A stretch of DNA of 64,000 nucleotides from Bog-473 sp049513455 (GTDB taxonomy: Bacteria; Actinomycetota; Acidimicrobiia; Acidimicrobiales; RAAP-2), in contig JBEKWB010000004.1 in assembly GCA_049513455.1 (NCBI GenBank), forward strand, positions 62,001 through 126,000. The letters are read 5' to 3'. Below, one piece after another: positions 41,569 to 50,426 of this stretch (its first letter is position 1; the number at the start of each line of letters is the position of its first letter). The position numbers and the translations under genes were made by a program. The notes below the pieces were generated by a model. That model saw nothing but the letters and a program-made list of their open reading frames with translations. It was not told where the DNA came from and did no database searches.

Positions 41569-42741
41569 TCAGCGCTCACGTCGCAACGAGGCCACCACCT
41601 CGGGCACCACGGCCAGGGTGCGATCGATGTCACCGCCGGTGGTGTCGGGACCCAGAGTGAACCGGATGGCACCGCGTGCCAACTCGTCGGGCACGCCCAT
41701 GGCGGCCAGCACGTAGCTCGCTTCGAGGGCGCCGCTGGCGCACGACGACCCCCCCGAGGCGCAGACCCCCCGCTCGCTGAGGGCCAGCAGGAGCTCCTCG
41801 CGCTCGATGCCTCGCAGGCAGAGGTGGAGGTGCCCGGGCAGGACGTCCACCCCCGGCGGCACCGTGCGGTGCACACCGGGCAGCTTCTCGGTGAGCCCGG
41901 CGGCCAGCCGGTCGCGCAATGCGGTCACCCGCCGCACCGCCTCGGCCCTCTCCGCGGCGGCGAAACGCAGCGCGGCGGCCAACCCCACCGCACCGACCAC
42001 GTCCTGGGTGCCACTGCGCCTCTCGCGTTCCTGGCCCCCGCCGTACTGGTGGGGGGCGATGTCCGTGGGCGGGCGGACGGCGAGGGCGCCGGCCCCCACC
42101 GGTCCCCCCACCTTGTGCGCGCTGAGCGCCACCAGGTCCGCGGCCGACGTCGTCTCGGCCAGGTTCGAGAAGGAGGCCGCCTGCACCGCGTCGGTGAAGA
42201 CCCGGGCGGCGCCGGCCAGCTCGCGGACCGCGTCGGCCACCCGGCGCAGCGGCTGGACCACGCCGGTCTCGTTGTTGGCGAGCATGACCGCGACCAGTGC
42301 CGTCTCCACACTGAGCAGCCCGGCCAGCGCGTCGACGTCGACCGACCCGGTTCCGTCGACGGGGAGCTCACCCCAGGTCACGCCCGGCCACCGCGCCGCG
42401 GCCCGGCACGACTCTCGCACCGCGGGGTGCTCCACCGCGGAGGACAGCACCACGGCGGACCGCCCGTCCCGTACGGCGTACCCCAGGGCGCCGAAGACGG
42501 CCAGGTTGGCCGACTCGGTGCCGCCCGAGGTGAAGATGATCTCGCCGGGATCGCGCCCTAACTGGGCGGCTACCTCGTCGCGCGCCTCCTCGAGCAGCCG
42601 GCGGGCGCGTTGGGCGGGTCGGTGGCTCCCGGTCGGGTTGCCGAGGGGTTCGGACCGGGCCTCCGCCATGGCGTGCGCCACTTCGGGCCGCAGCGGTGTC
42701 GTGGCTCCGTGATCGAGATACGTCGAGGGTGGCTCACTCAT
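41569..42741 (-). CDS. Cysteine desulfurase (IscS/NifS family)
   Basis: The 390-residue PLP enzyme has YLDHGATTPLRPEV, SGGTESANLAVFG, HPAVRES, the PLP Lys in SAHKVGGPVGAG, and the active Cys in SGGSSCASGALE followed by RFTLGPDTTGGDID. It takes sulfur from cysteine for tRNA thiolation or Fe-S assembly. Position 22 bases upstream of mnmA suggests it feeds MnmA, but a general IscS role cannot be ruled out. ATG start. Confidence 0.93.
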   Translation of the reverse strand: MSEPPSTYLDHGATTPLRPEVAHAMAEARSEPLGNPTGSHRPAQRARRLLEEARDEVAAQLGRDPGEIIFTSGGTESANLAVFGALGYAVRDGRSAVVLSSAVEHPAVRESCRAAARWPGVTWGELPVDGTGSVDVDALAGLLSVETALVAVMLANNETGVVQPLRRVADAVRELAGAARVFTDAVQAASFSNLAETTSAADLVALSAHKVGGPVGAGALAVRPPTDIAPHQYGGGQERERRSGTQDVVGAVGLAAALRFAAAERAEAVRRVTALRDRLAAGLTEKLPGVHRTVPPGVDVLPGHLHLCLRGIEREELLLALSERGVCASGGSSCASGALEASYVLAAMGVPDELARGAIRFTLGPDTTGGDIDRTLAVVPEVVASLRRER

Positions 42742-42772
42742 GTGATCCAGCCAGACTCATGTGCAGCCAGGC

Positions 42773-44134
42773 TCACGTGATCCAGACGGTCTTGGCATTG
42801 GTGAACTCCTTCAAGCCCAGCTCGGAAAGCTCCCGCCCGAACCCCGAGCGCTTGATCCCCCCGAACGGCAGTTCGGGCATCGAGACCACCATGGCGTTGA
42901 TGAACACCGCCCCGGCCTCGATCTCCTCGATACAGCGCCGCTGCTCTTCCTCGTCGTTCGTCCATACGCTCGAGCCGAGCCCGAAGGTGGTCGAGTTCGC
43001 CACCTCAATGGCCGCGGTCAGATCGGGGACGCGCTCGACAATGGCCACCGGGCCGAAGATCTCCTCCTGCGCCACCGGCATGTCGGCGGTGACGCCCGAG
43101 AGCACGGCTGGCTTGAGGTACCAGCCGGGTCCGTCCAGCGCCGTGCCGCCGTGGACCACCGCCCCCTGACTGCGGGCCTCCTCAATCTGGCCCACCAGCT
43201 CCGCCCGCTGTGCCTCTGTGACGATGGGGCCGACCTGCGTGGCCGGATCGAAGGGGTCGCCCACCACGAGCGCGTCCATGGCCTCGGTGAAGCGGCGCAG
43301 GAACTCGTCGGCCACGGCCTCCACCACGATGAAGCGCTTGGCGGCGATGCACGACTGGCCGTTGTTCTGCACCCGGGCGTTGACCGCGGTCTGCACGGTC
43401 GCGTCCAGGTCGGCCGAGGGCAGCACGATGAAGGGGTCCGAGCCGCCGAGCTCGAGGACGCTCTTCTTCAGCGCGTGCCCGGCGGTGGCCGCGACCGACA
43501 TGCCGGCCTTCTCGCTCCCCGTCAAGGTCACCGCGGCGACGCGCGGGTCCTCGATGATCGCCGCGACGTCTTTGCTCTCGACGAAGAGGTTGCTGAAGGC
43601 GCCCTCGGGCAGTCCGGCCCGCCGGAAGATGTCCTCTATGAGGAGCGCTGTCTGCGGGACGTTTGAGGCGTGCTTGAGCAGCCCGACGTTGCCCACCATG
43701 AGGGCCGGCGCGGCGAAGCGCACGACCTGCCACAACGGGAAGTTCCAGGGCATGATGGCCAGCACCACACCGATCGGCTGGTAGTGCACGTACGAACGCG
43801 AGGCGCCGGTGGCGATGGGCTGGTCGGCCAGCAGCGACTCGGCGTGCTCAGCGAACCACCGCAGGCCCAGCGCGCACTTGGACGCCTCGCCGCGAGCGGA
43901 CGCGAAGGTCTTGCCCATCTCGATGGTCACGATCCGGGCGATGTCGGGCGCCTCGCCCTCGAACAGGTCGGCCGCGTTGATCAGGTGACGGGCCCGCTCG
44001 GCGTAGCTCGTGGTGCGGTAGTCGGCGAAGGTGTCCGCCGCGCGCTGCAGGATTGCCTCCACCTCGGCCGGGGTGTGCGCCGGGTACGTCTTCTCGGTCT
44101 GACCGGTGGCGGGGTTGATGGTGGCGTAGGGCAT
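42773..44134 (-). CDS. gabD: Succinate-semialdehyde dehydrogenase (NADP-type)
   Basis: The 453-residue aldehyde dehydrogenase starts MPYATINPATGQ, with PIGVVLAIMPWNFPLWQ, LKHASNVPQTA, the general base in VLELGGSDPFIV and the nucleophile Cys in NNGQSCIAAKRF, then QEEIFGPVA and ELPFGGIKRSGFGRE. These match the NADP-dependent succinate-semialdehyde dehydrogenase group. It would finish GABA or putrescine breakdown to succinate; the PuuA/PuuD-like pair 2.5 kb away fits this. ATG start. Confidence 0.85.
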   Translation of the reverse strand: MPYATINPATGQTEKTYPAHTPAEVEAILQRAADTFADYRTTSYAERARHLINAADLFEGEAPDIARIVTIEMGKTFASARGEASKCALGLRWFAEHAESLLADQPIATGASRSYVHYQPIGVVLAIMPWNFPLWQVVRFAAPALMVGNVGLLKHASNVPQTALLIEDIFRRAGLPEGAFSNLFVESKDVAAIIEDPRVAAVTLTGSEKAGMSVAATAGHALKKSVLELGGSDPFIVLPSADLDATVQTAVNARVQNNGQSCIAAKRFIVVEAVADEFLRRFTEAMDALVVGDPFDPATQVGPIVTEAQRAELVGQIEEARSQGAVVHGGTALDGPGWYLKPAVLSGVTADMPVAQEEIFGPVAIVERVPDLTAAIEVANSTTFGLGSSVWTNDEEEQRRCIEEIEAGAVFINAMVVSMPELPFGGIKRSGFGRELSELGLKEFTNAKTVWIT

Positions 44135-44174
44135 GCCTTGATTCTTATCGCAGCAGCCCGGTTCTTCCCGCGGT

Positions 44175-44210
44175 CCGGTCGTTGTCCCGGTCGTTGTCCC
44201 GGTCGGGTCC
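44175..44210. repeat. 12-bp tandem repeat upstream of gabD
   Basis: Two perfect copies of CCGGTCGTTGTC (44175 and 44187) and a partial third lie in the 76-base gap between the acyl-CoA ligase end and the gabD start. They could lie in the gabD promoter or leader. Confidence 0.8.
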
Positions 44211-45638
44211 TCATTGCGGTCCGGTCTCTTCCCCCACTTCCAGTCCCAGATGCGCCGGAACCGCCCGGCGCAGCAGCTTCCCGGTAGCCGTGTGCGGCAA
44301 CTCGGCGGTGGCGAAGTAGTCCTTGGGTCGCTTGTAGGGCGCCAGACGGGCGGACGCCGCCGCCCGCATAGCCCCCTCCGCCCCGGCCCGGTCGGTGACG
44401 TAGGCCACGCACACCTTTTGACCCCACTGCTCGTCCGGCACCCCGAACACCGCCAACTGCAGCACGCCGGGGACCGCCGACAGCACCGCCTCCACCTCGG
44501 CCGGGTAGACGTTGACGCCCCCGCTGATGATGAGGTCGTGCCGGCGTCCCGAGAGGTAGAGGTAGCCGTCGTCGTCCAGCCGCCCCAGATCGCCCACGGT
44601 GCAGGCGGCACCTCGCCAGGCGCGGCGGGTCGCCGCCGCGTCACCCCAGTACGTGAAGCGGGCGAACGGCGGCATGTCGCACCAGATGGTGCCGGCTCCG
44701 TCCCCGGCTCCGTCGTCCAACCTCGCGTCGCTCCCCTGGTCCTTGTCGGTACCGGTGGCGTCGATGGACAGGCGGCGGCCGGGGCGGGCCCGCCCGACCG
44801 ACCCCGGATGGGCCAGCCACTCGTCGGGCCCGCAGACCGTGAACTGGGCCTCGGTCGACCCGTAGAACTCCCAGACGGCGCCGGGGTGGACGCGCGCCAT
44901 GGTGGCCCGCTTCACCGAGGGCGGGCAGGGAGCACCGGCATGGGCCAGAAAGCGCAGGGAGTCGAACGTCTCGTCGTCCGCCAGCTCGGGCGACTGCAGT
45001 ATCCGCTGCAGGTGGGTCGGAACCAGGAACGCCGTGGTGGGGCGCAGGCGGCGGAGCACATCGAGCGCCGTGGCGGCGTCGAACCGGCCGAGGATGGCCA
45101 GCGAGCCGCCCGAGAGCAACGTCCCGGTGGCGAACCGCACCGACACCGTGTGGTACATCGGCGAGCAGACCATGTGGAGGTCCCGGGGGTCGAACTGCCA
45201 GATGGCCGCCTCGTCGTCGAAGACGGCCTTCGCCGTCGCCTCGTCCCACACGCCGGTGGTGACGCCCTTGGGCCGCCCGGTGGTGCCCGAGGTGTAGTGC
45301 ATCGGCCGGGTCAGCGGATACGGCGACAGTTCCGCCGGCGACCCCTCGAACAGCGGGGACAGCTCCGGCTCGGCCAGGACGGCGAGGGTCGGTTGGGCGT
45401 CGGCAATCAAGCTGTCCCGCTCGGACTCGGTCAGCGTGGCGTTGAGGAGGACGGGGATCACCCCGACCCGGGCGGCGCCGAGCACGGCGCAGATCAAGTC
45501 GGCCGAGGATCCGAGACAGAAGACCACCCGGTCCCCCGACCGGCACCCGCCGGCCAGCAGCGCCCCGGCGGCCCGGCGCTGACGGTCCTCGGCGTCGGCC
45601 GCGCCCAACACCTCGACTGTGGGCGTTCCTCCCGTCAC
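44211..45638 (-). CDS. AMP-dependent acyl-CoA ligase
   Basis: The 475-residue ANL enzyme has the AMP loop HYTSGTTGRPKGVTTG, the A5 region WEFYGSTEAQF, GDLGRLDDDGYLYLSGRRHDLIISGGVNVYPAEVE and the catalytic Lys near the end (TATGKLLRR). The N-terminal 40-50 residues of typical FadD proteins are missing, because the frame opens with a GTG at 45638 and no good earlier start exists. It may activate a benzoate- or fatty-type acid. A divergent sirtuin gene begins 73 bases away, an arrangement seen for acyl-CoA synthetases regulated by deacylation. Confidence 0.85.
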   Translation of the reverse strand: MTGGTPTVEVLGAADAEDRQRRAAGALLAGGCRSGDRVVFCLGSSADLICAVLGAARVGVIPVLLNATLTESERDSLIADAQPTLAVLAEPELSPLFEGSPAELSPYPLTRPMHYTSGTTGRPKGVTTGVWDEATAKAVFDDEAAIWQFDPRDLHMVCSPMYHTVSVRFATGTLLSGGSLAILGRFDAATALDVLRRLRPTTAFLVPTHLQRILQSPELADDETFDSLRFLAHAGAPCPPSVKRATMARVHPGAVWEFYGSTEAQFTVCGPDEWLAHPGSVGRARPGRRLSIDATGTDKDQGSDARLDDGAGDGAGTIWCDMPPFARFTYWGDAAATRRAWRGAACTVGDLGRLDDDGYLYLSGRRHDLIISGGVNVYPAEVEAVLSAVPGVLQLAVFGVPDEQWGQKVCVAYVTDRAGAEGAMRAAASARLAPYKRPKDYFATAELPHTATGKLLRRAVPAHLGLEVGEETGPQ

Positions 45639-45711
45639 GCCGGAAGCGTACCGAGCGTGGTGGCGGGCTCCGGTGAGACGGTCGCGGGCTCCCGTGCCAC
45701 GATGGCGGGCC

Positions 45712-46512
45712 ATGACGGGGACGGGTGGCGGTACGGACGCAGGCGCGGATTTGGCGCGGGCGAGCGCGCTGGTGGGGCGCAGCCGGCACGTCGTCGTCCT
45801 CACCGGGGCCGGTATCTCGACCGACTCGGGCATCCCTGACTTCCGTGGGCCGCAGGGCGTGTGGACCAGGGACCCCGCGGCCGAGAAGGCGGCCAACCTC
45901 GACGTGTACCTCTCGGACCCCGAAGTGCGCCGCCGGGCGTGGCAGAACCGGCTGACGTCCCCCCTTTGGGAGGCGCAGCCCAATGAGGGCCACGCGGCGA
46001 TCGTGGGCCTCGAGCGCGCCGGACGGCTGGACACCCTGGTGACCCAGAACATCGACGGGCTCCATCAGAAGGCGGGGTCCGACCCGGGGCTGATCGTCGA
46101 GATCCACGGCAACTCGTCGGAGATCGTCTGCCTCCGCTGCAGCCATCGCCAGCCAGCAGAACCCGTGCACGACCGGGTGCGGGCCGGCGAGGAGGACCCG
46201 AACTGTCGAGAGCCGACCGTCGAGGGGCCGGCCTGCGGGGGGATTTTGAAGTCGGCCACCATCAGCTTCGGCCAGAGCCTCGTCGCCGCCGACCTCCGGC
46301 GGGCCGAAGCGGCTGCCGCCCGGTGCGACCTGCTCCTCTGCGTCGGGTCGACGCTGGCCGTCTATCCGGCCGCGGGCCTGGTGCCGATCGCCGCCCATTC
46401 CGGTGCCGTGGTGGTGATCGTCAACGGCGGGCCGACGGAGATGGACGCGATCGCCGATGTGGTGGTCAACGGCTCGATCAGCGAGATCCTCCCGGCCCTG
46501 GTGAACCCTTAA
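45712..46512 (+). CDS. NAD-dependent protein deacylase (sirtuin)
   Basis: The 266-residue Sir2 protein has VLTGAGISTDSGIPDFRG, TQNIDGLHQKAGS, the catalytic His H132 in EIHGNS, and CVGSTLAVYPA. The four zinc Cys are C140, C143, C165 and C175; the second pair is separated by nine residues instead of the usual two or three. It removes acyl groups from lysines using NAD. Divergent from an acyl-CoA ligase, a class of enzyme that sirtuins often reactivate. ATG start. Confidence 0.93.
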   Translation: MTGTGGGTDAGADLARASALVGRSRHVVVLTGAGISTDSGIPDFRGPQGVWTRDPAAEKAANLDVYLSDPEVRRRAWQNRLTSPLWEAQPNEGHAAIVGLERAGRLDTLVTQNIDGLHQKAGSDPGLIVEIHGNSSEIVCLRCSHRQPAEPVHDRVRAGEEDPNCREPTVEGPACGGILKSATISFGQSLVAADLRRAEAAAARCDLLLCVGSTLAVYPAAGLVPIAAHSGAVVVIVNGGPTEMDAIADVVVNGSISEILPALVNP

Positions 46513-46637
46513 CTATCCTTCAGCTTGGCCTTCCGGCGGGGCTTCAGTGCAAACCACCAGATGCTGGCCATCGTTCCGAGAATGCCGACGGTGGCGGCCA
46601 CCGGCTTCACCACTTTTCGTGCCCCGCTCTTTGGCAT
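46509..46637 (-). CDS. Small membrane protein
   Basis: A 42-residue frame MPKSGARKVVKPVAATVGIL..., with one hydrophobic helix (VAATVGILGTMASIWWFAL) flanked by basic residues on both sides and ending KPRRKAKLKDS. The stop overlaps the convergent sirtuin stop. No ribosome-binding site is clear and an in-frame GTG lies 12 bases upstream. Its amphipathic, cationic form is like small single-pass proteins; function unknown. Confidence 0.45.
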   Translation of the reverse strand: MPKSGARKVVKPVAATVGILGTMASIWWFALKPRRKAKLKDS

Positions 46638-46666
46638 GGGAGAGGACACTACTTCGCCGGGCCGCC

Positions 46667-47416
46667 CTAGTGAGGCTGCCCGGCGGTGCGCGTGGCGCGG
46701 TATGTTCGGGCCGCCTCCACGAGCGCGGCAAAGGGGCGCCCATCGCCGCCCTCCTCGGGGTGCCACTGCACTCCGAGGACGAACGGGGGCCCCGGAAGCT
46801 CCACCGCCTCGATGACCCCGTCGTCGGCGAACGCCGTCGGGGTCAGCCCGGTCCCGAGCCGATCGATGGACTGGTGGTGAGAGCACAAGACGGTGGCACT
46901 CGTCCCGAAGATCGCCGCCGTCGTGGAGTCGGGCGTCGTGGTCACTTTCACCTCGCCGAACACCGACGGGGCGCGTCGGTGCCCGTCGTGCCCGACGACA
47001 TCGGGGAGGTGCTGATGGAGGGTGCCACCCCGTGCGATATTGAGGATCTGAAGGCCACGGCAGATGGCGAGCACCGGCATGTCCACCGCCAGGGCCGCCG
47101 CCAGGAACGCCTGCTCGCTCCCGTCGCGGACCGAGTCGACCCCAGCGACGTCGGGCTGGGGCGTCTCGCCGTACGCGGCCGGGTCGACGTCGCCCCCTCC
47201 CGTCAGGACCAGGCCGTCGAGAGCGGCGATGACCTCCCCGGCCCCGAAACCCGGACCGGTCGGCGCGGTCTTGAGCGGGGGAAGCAGCAGGGGTCGACCG
47301 CCGGCCGAACCGACCAGTTCGTAGTACGACTCGGGGAGCACTGCAGCCGGCCGGTGCCAGGACCCCCACGCCGCGTCGGCGACGTAGGTGGAGACTCCGA
47401 TCAGGGGGATCACCAC
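46667..47416 (-). CDS. Class I glutamine amidotransferase, PuuD-like
   Basis: The 249-residue protein has DGLVLTGGGDVDPAAYGE, the nucleophile Cys C119 in LAICRGLQILNIARGGTLHQ and a C-terminal VQWHPEEGG with catalytic His and Glu. The features match gamma-glutamyl-gamma-aminobutyrate hydrolase (PuuD), which releases GABA in the gamma-glutamylated putrescine pathway. The GTG start is preceded by GAGGGGG. It is divergent from a glutamine-synthetase-like gene, the natural PuuA partner. Confidence 0.85.
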   Translation of the reverse strand: MVIPLIGVSTYVADAAWGSWHRPAAVLPESYYELVGSAGGRPLLLPPLKTAPTGPGFGAGEVIAALDGLVLTGGGDVDPAAYGETPQPDVAGVDSVRDGSEQAFLAAALAVDMPVLAICRGLQILNIARGGTLHQHLPDVVGHDGHRRAPSVFGEVKVTTTPDSTTAAIFGTSATVLCSHHQSIDRLGTGLTPTAFADDGVIEAVELPGPPFVLGVQWHPEEGGDGRPFAALVEAARTYRATRTAGQPH

Positions 47417-47515
47417 GTCCGCCCCCTCGCCGTCGGAGCCCCTCTGGGGACGGTCTGCATGGTCCAAGCGTACAAAGCAGTTGGACGGTGGCCCACGGGC
47501 ACGCAATCATGCGTC

Positions 47516-48874
47516 ATGCCCGGACTTGAATTCATCGCCGATGGGATCGCCGACGGATCGATCGACACCGTCATTCTGGCCTTCCCCGACATGCACGGAA
47601 GACCGGTGGGAAAGCGGGTGACCCCCGAGTTCTTCTCCGACCACGTGGCCGAGCACGGGATAGAGGTCTGCGACTACCTCCTGGCCGTGGACGTCGACAT
47701 GAACCCGCTCCCGGGTTACCGGTTCGCCAACTGGGACCTGGGCTACGGGGACATGGTCGCCCATCCCGACTACGCCACGGCGCGGCGCCTCCCCTGGCTG
47801 CCGGGCACCGCCATGGTCATCGCCGACCTCAGCGACGACGAGGGGGTCCCGATCGAGGTGTCGCCCCGGCAGATCCTGCGCCGCCAGATTGAGCGGGCGG
47901 CCGAACGGGGCTTCCGGGTGCTGAGCGCCACCGAGCTCGAGTTCTTCCTGTTCCGCGACACCTACGAGGAGGCCCAGGAGAAGAGCTGGAAGGGCCTCAC
48001 TCCGCACACGGCGACCATTGAGGACTACCAGCTGTTTCAGACCTCGCGCGAGGAGTACATCCTCAAGCGCATCCGCCAGGAGATGCGCGGCGCCGACATC
48101 CCGGTGGAGTTCTCCAAGGGCGAGGCGGGCCGCGGGCAGCACGAGGTCAACGTGACCTACGGCGGCGCGCTCGAGACGGCCGATCGCCACCTGGTCTTCA
48201 AGAACGGGATCAAGGAGATCGCAGCCCAAGAGGGCAGGGCCGCCACGTTCATGGCCAAATGGACCATGGACGACGTCGGGTCCTCATGCCACGTGCACAA
48301 CAGCCTGTGGGACAACACCACCGATGAGCCCCTGATGGGCGACCCCTCGCACGCCAGCGGGCTCTCCACCGTGGGACGGCGCTTCCTGGCCGGGCAGCTC
48401 CATGCGGCGCGCCAGTTGGCCTGGTGTGCCGCCCCGACCCTGAACTCGTACCGGCGCTACGTGCCGGGGAGCTGGGCCCCCACGGCCGTCGTATGGGGCG
48501 AGGACAACCGCACCTGCGGCTTCCGGGTCGTCGGGCACGGTGCGGGGCGCCGGGTCGAATCCCGGATCCCCGGGGCCGACGTCAACCCGTACCTCGTGGT
48601 GGCCGCCTGTATCGCGGCCGGCCTCTACGGCATCGACCACGAGCTCGAGCTGCCCGATCCGTACCCGCGCAACGCCTACGAGGCCGACGACGTCGCCCGG
48701 ATCCCCTCGACCCTGGTCGAGGCGATCGACGAGCTGCTGGGGTCCGAGGTGGCCGCCGAGGCGTTCGGTCCCGAGGTGCACCATCACCTGCTGAATACCG
48801 CGCACCAGGAGTGGGAGGCGGCCAATCGCCACGTGTCCGATTGGGAGCTGGCCCGAAATTTCGAGAGGATCTAG
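47516..48874 (+). CDS. Glutamine synthetase family protein (gamma-glutamyl ligase, PuuA-like)
   Basis: The 452-residue protein has an N-terminal beta-grasp (TVILAFPDMHGRPVGKRV) and the catalytic barrel with SATELEFFLF, GEAGRGQHEVNVTY (metal-binding acids), GSSCHVHNSLWD and RRYVPGSWAPT. It differs from true glutamine synthetase and fits the GlnT/PuuA group that ligates glutamate to polyamines, ethanolamine or similar amines. The neighbouring PuuD-like hydrolase and gabD suggest amine breakdown to succinate. ATG start without clear ribosome-binding site. Confidence 0.88.
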   Translation: MPGLEFIADGIADGSIDTVILAFPDMHGRPVGKRVTPEFFSDHVAEHGIEVCDYLLAVDVDMNPLPGYRFANWDLGYGDMVAHPDYATARRLPWLPGTAMVIADLSDDEGVPIEVSPRQILRRQIERAAERGFRVLSATELEFFLFRDTYEEAQEKSWKGLTPHTATIEDYQLFQTSREEYILKRIRQEMRGADIPVEFSKGEAGRGQHEVNVTYGGALETADRHLVFKNGIKEIAAQEGRAATFMAKWTMDDVGSSCHVHNSLWDNTTDEPLMGDPSHASGLSTVGRRFLAGQLHAARQLAWCAAPTLNSYRRYVPGSWAPTAVVWGEDNRTCGFRVVGHGAGRRVESRIPGADVNPYLVVAACIAAGLYGIDHELELPDPYPRNAYEADDVARIPSTLVEAIDELLGSEVAAEAFGPEVHHHLLNTAHQEWEAANRHVSDWELARNFERI

Positions 48875-48878
48875 GACG

Positions 48879-49253
48879 ATGGCCATTGAGACGAGGGGTA
48901 TCCGCCACGTACACCTCCTGGTGCGCGACCTGCCACACTCGGTCGCCTTCTACGAGGCGGCGTTCGGGATGAAGGTGGCATTCCGCGACGGCAAGATCCT
49001 GTTCCTGCGCTCGCCCAGCGGCGGCGACGACCTGGCCCTGCATCAGGCCTCGACGCCGGATGAGAAGGCCAGAGTGGGCCAACCCGGCGGATTCGAGCAC
49101 TTCGGGATCACGGTCACCGACCGCACCCGGCTGGGCGAGGCGATCGCGGCCGTCGAAGCCGCCGGAGGTTCCCTCGTCGAGAAGGGCGTGCACGCGTCGG
49201 GGGCTCCCTTCGCCTACATCAGCGATCCCGACGGCTACCGGATCGAGATCTGA
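48879..49253 (+). CDS. VOC superfamily protein (glyoxalase-like)
   Basis: The 124-residue protein has two half-domains of the VOC fold: RHVHLLVRDLPHSVAFYEAAFGMKV and FEHFGITVTDRTRLGEAI, ending FAYISDPDGYRIEI, with likely metal ligands H10, H73 region and the C-terminal Glu. Members include glyoxalases, dioxygenases and resistance proteins. It starts four bases after the PuuA-like stop and is probably co-transcribed. Its 3' end is the first unit of a 17-bp tandem duplication. Confidence 0.9.
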   Translation: MAIETRGIRHVHLLVRDLPHSVAFYEAAFGMKVAFRDGKILFLRSPSGGDDLALHQASTPDEKARVGQPGGFEHFGITVTDRTRLGEAIAAVEAAGGSLVEKGVHASGAPFAYISDPDGYRIEI

Positions 49254-49284
49254 GGCCGATCGAGATCTGAGGCCGATCGAGATC
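49241..49284. repeat. 17-bp tandem duplication at the VOC gene end
   Basis: Units GATCGAGATCTGAGGCC start at 49241 and 49258, with a partial third at 49275. Unit one encodes RIEI and the TGA stop; the next copies lie in the 3' non-coding gap and repeat the stop codon. Confidence 0.9.
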
Positions 49285-49328
49285 AGATCGGTCATCGAAA
49301 TCCGATCGCCGACTGGTAGCTTGGGCGC

Positions 49329-50396
49329 ATGCCGGAGCCGCTCCCGGATTCCGGTCCGGCCCGCTCCCTGTCCGGACGCCTCCGCCGCAAGATCGTCTCC
49401 CGCCTCGGCGGCGTGGTCCGGGCGCCCGGCACCACCGATGGCCCCCCTCCCGATTCGCTCGCGCTCGATGCCGCCCTCACGATGCTCTACCCGTCAAGGG
49501 AGGCGTCGGACCTCCACGCACCGGCCCACGCCCTGGTCGGCGACGCCGTGGTCGACCTGCACGGGCTCCGGCAGATCCTGAGCACCTTCGATCGGCAGTT
49601 CTTCCCGTCGCCGGTCACCGTCCGCTTCGGCCCGGACGACATCGTCACGCACCGGCTCGACAACGGGATCACGCTGTTCTTGGACCGTGAGGACGGCGCC
49701 GTGTCCCGCCCGATACTGGCCGGCGACTACGAGGCGCACCTCGTCCCGGTGTTCGAGCGGTTCTGCCGGCCCGGCATGACCGTCGTCGACGTCGGGGCCA
49801 ATATCGGGCTCTACAGCCTGCTGGCCTCGAGGCTGGTCGGGCCCGCGGGCCGGGTGGTGGCGATCGAGCCGAGCTCGGAGAACTGCCGGCTCATCCTGCT
49901 CTCGGTGGACGCCAACCGGGCCGAGAACGTCGAGCTCCTGCCCCTCGCTCTCGACCGCGGCCGGGGGTGGTCGAACCTGTCGGGCCACTTCGGCTCCAAC
50001 GGTGGGTTGGTCTCGGGGGATGTCCCGAGCCTCACGTCGGGGTGGAGTGAGATCGTTCCCACCTTCGCCCTCGACGACCTCGTGGAGGGACCGGTCGACT
50101 TCTTGAAGATCGACGTCGAAGGAGCCGAAGGCCGGGTGGTGGCCGGGGCACAGAGGATCCTCGACACGTCGCGTCCGGTCGTCGCCACCGAGCTCAGCCT
50201 CGAGATGCTGCCGCGAGTCTCGGGCATCAGCGGCGAGGAGTACCTGGAGGGCTTCGAGGCGCTCGGCTACCGGATCTGTCTCCTCAACCGGGGCACGGGC
50301 CTACCCGACCCGCCGACCACGTCGGCACAGCTCCTGAAGGAATGGGCCGACCCGCTGCAGATCGAAGACCTGCTCCTGCTCCCTCCCGACGCCTGA
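49329..50396 (+). CDS. FkbM family SAM-dependent methyltransferase
   Basis: The 355-residue protein carries the FkbM motif I MTVVDVGANIGLYSLLASRLVG (residues 150-171), GRVVAIEPSSENC, and VDFLKIDVEGAEGRVVAGAQ with the conserved acidic loop. FkbM methyltransferases act on sugars, polyketides or glycans. A ~100-residue N-terminal part is not recognised. The ATG has no strong ribosome-binding site. It lies alone between the VOC gene and a convergent FGGY kinase. Confidence 0.88.
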   Translation: MPEPLPDSGPARSLSGRLRRKIVSRLGGVVRAPGTTDGPPPDSLALDAALTMLYPSREASDLHAPAHALVGDAVVDLHGLRQILSTFDRQFFPSPVTVRFGPDDIVTHRLDNGITLFLDREDGAVSRPILAGDYEAHLVPVFERFCRPGMTVVDVGANIGLYSLLASRLVGPAGRVVAIEPSSENCRLILLSVDANRAENVELLPLALDRGRGWSNLSGHFGSNGGLVSGDVPSLTSGWSEIVPTFALDDLVEGPVDFLKIDVEGAEGRVVAGAQRILDTSRPVVATELSLEMLPRVSGISGEEYLEGFEALGYRICLLNRGTGLPDPPTTSAQLLKEWADPLQIEDLLLLPPDA

Positions 50397-50426
50397 CACC
50401 GCCCCGGCCGACGCGACGGGACGGTC

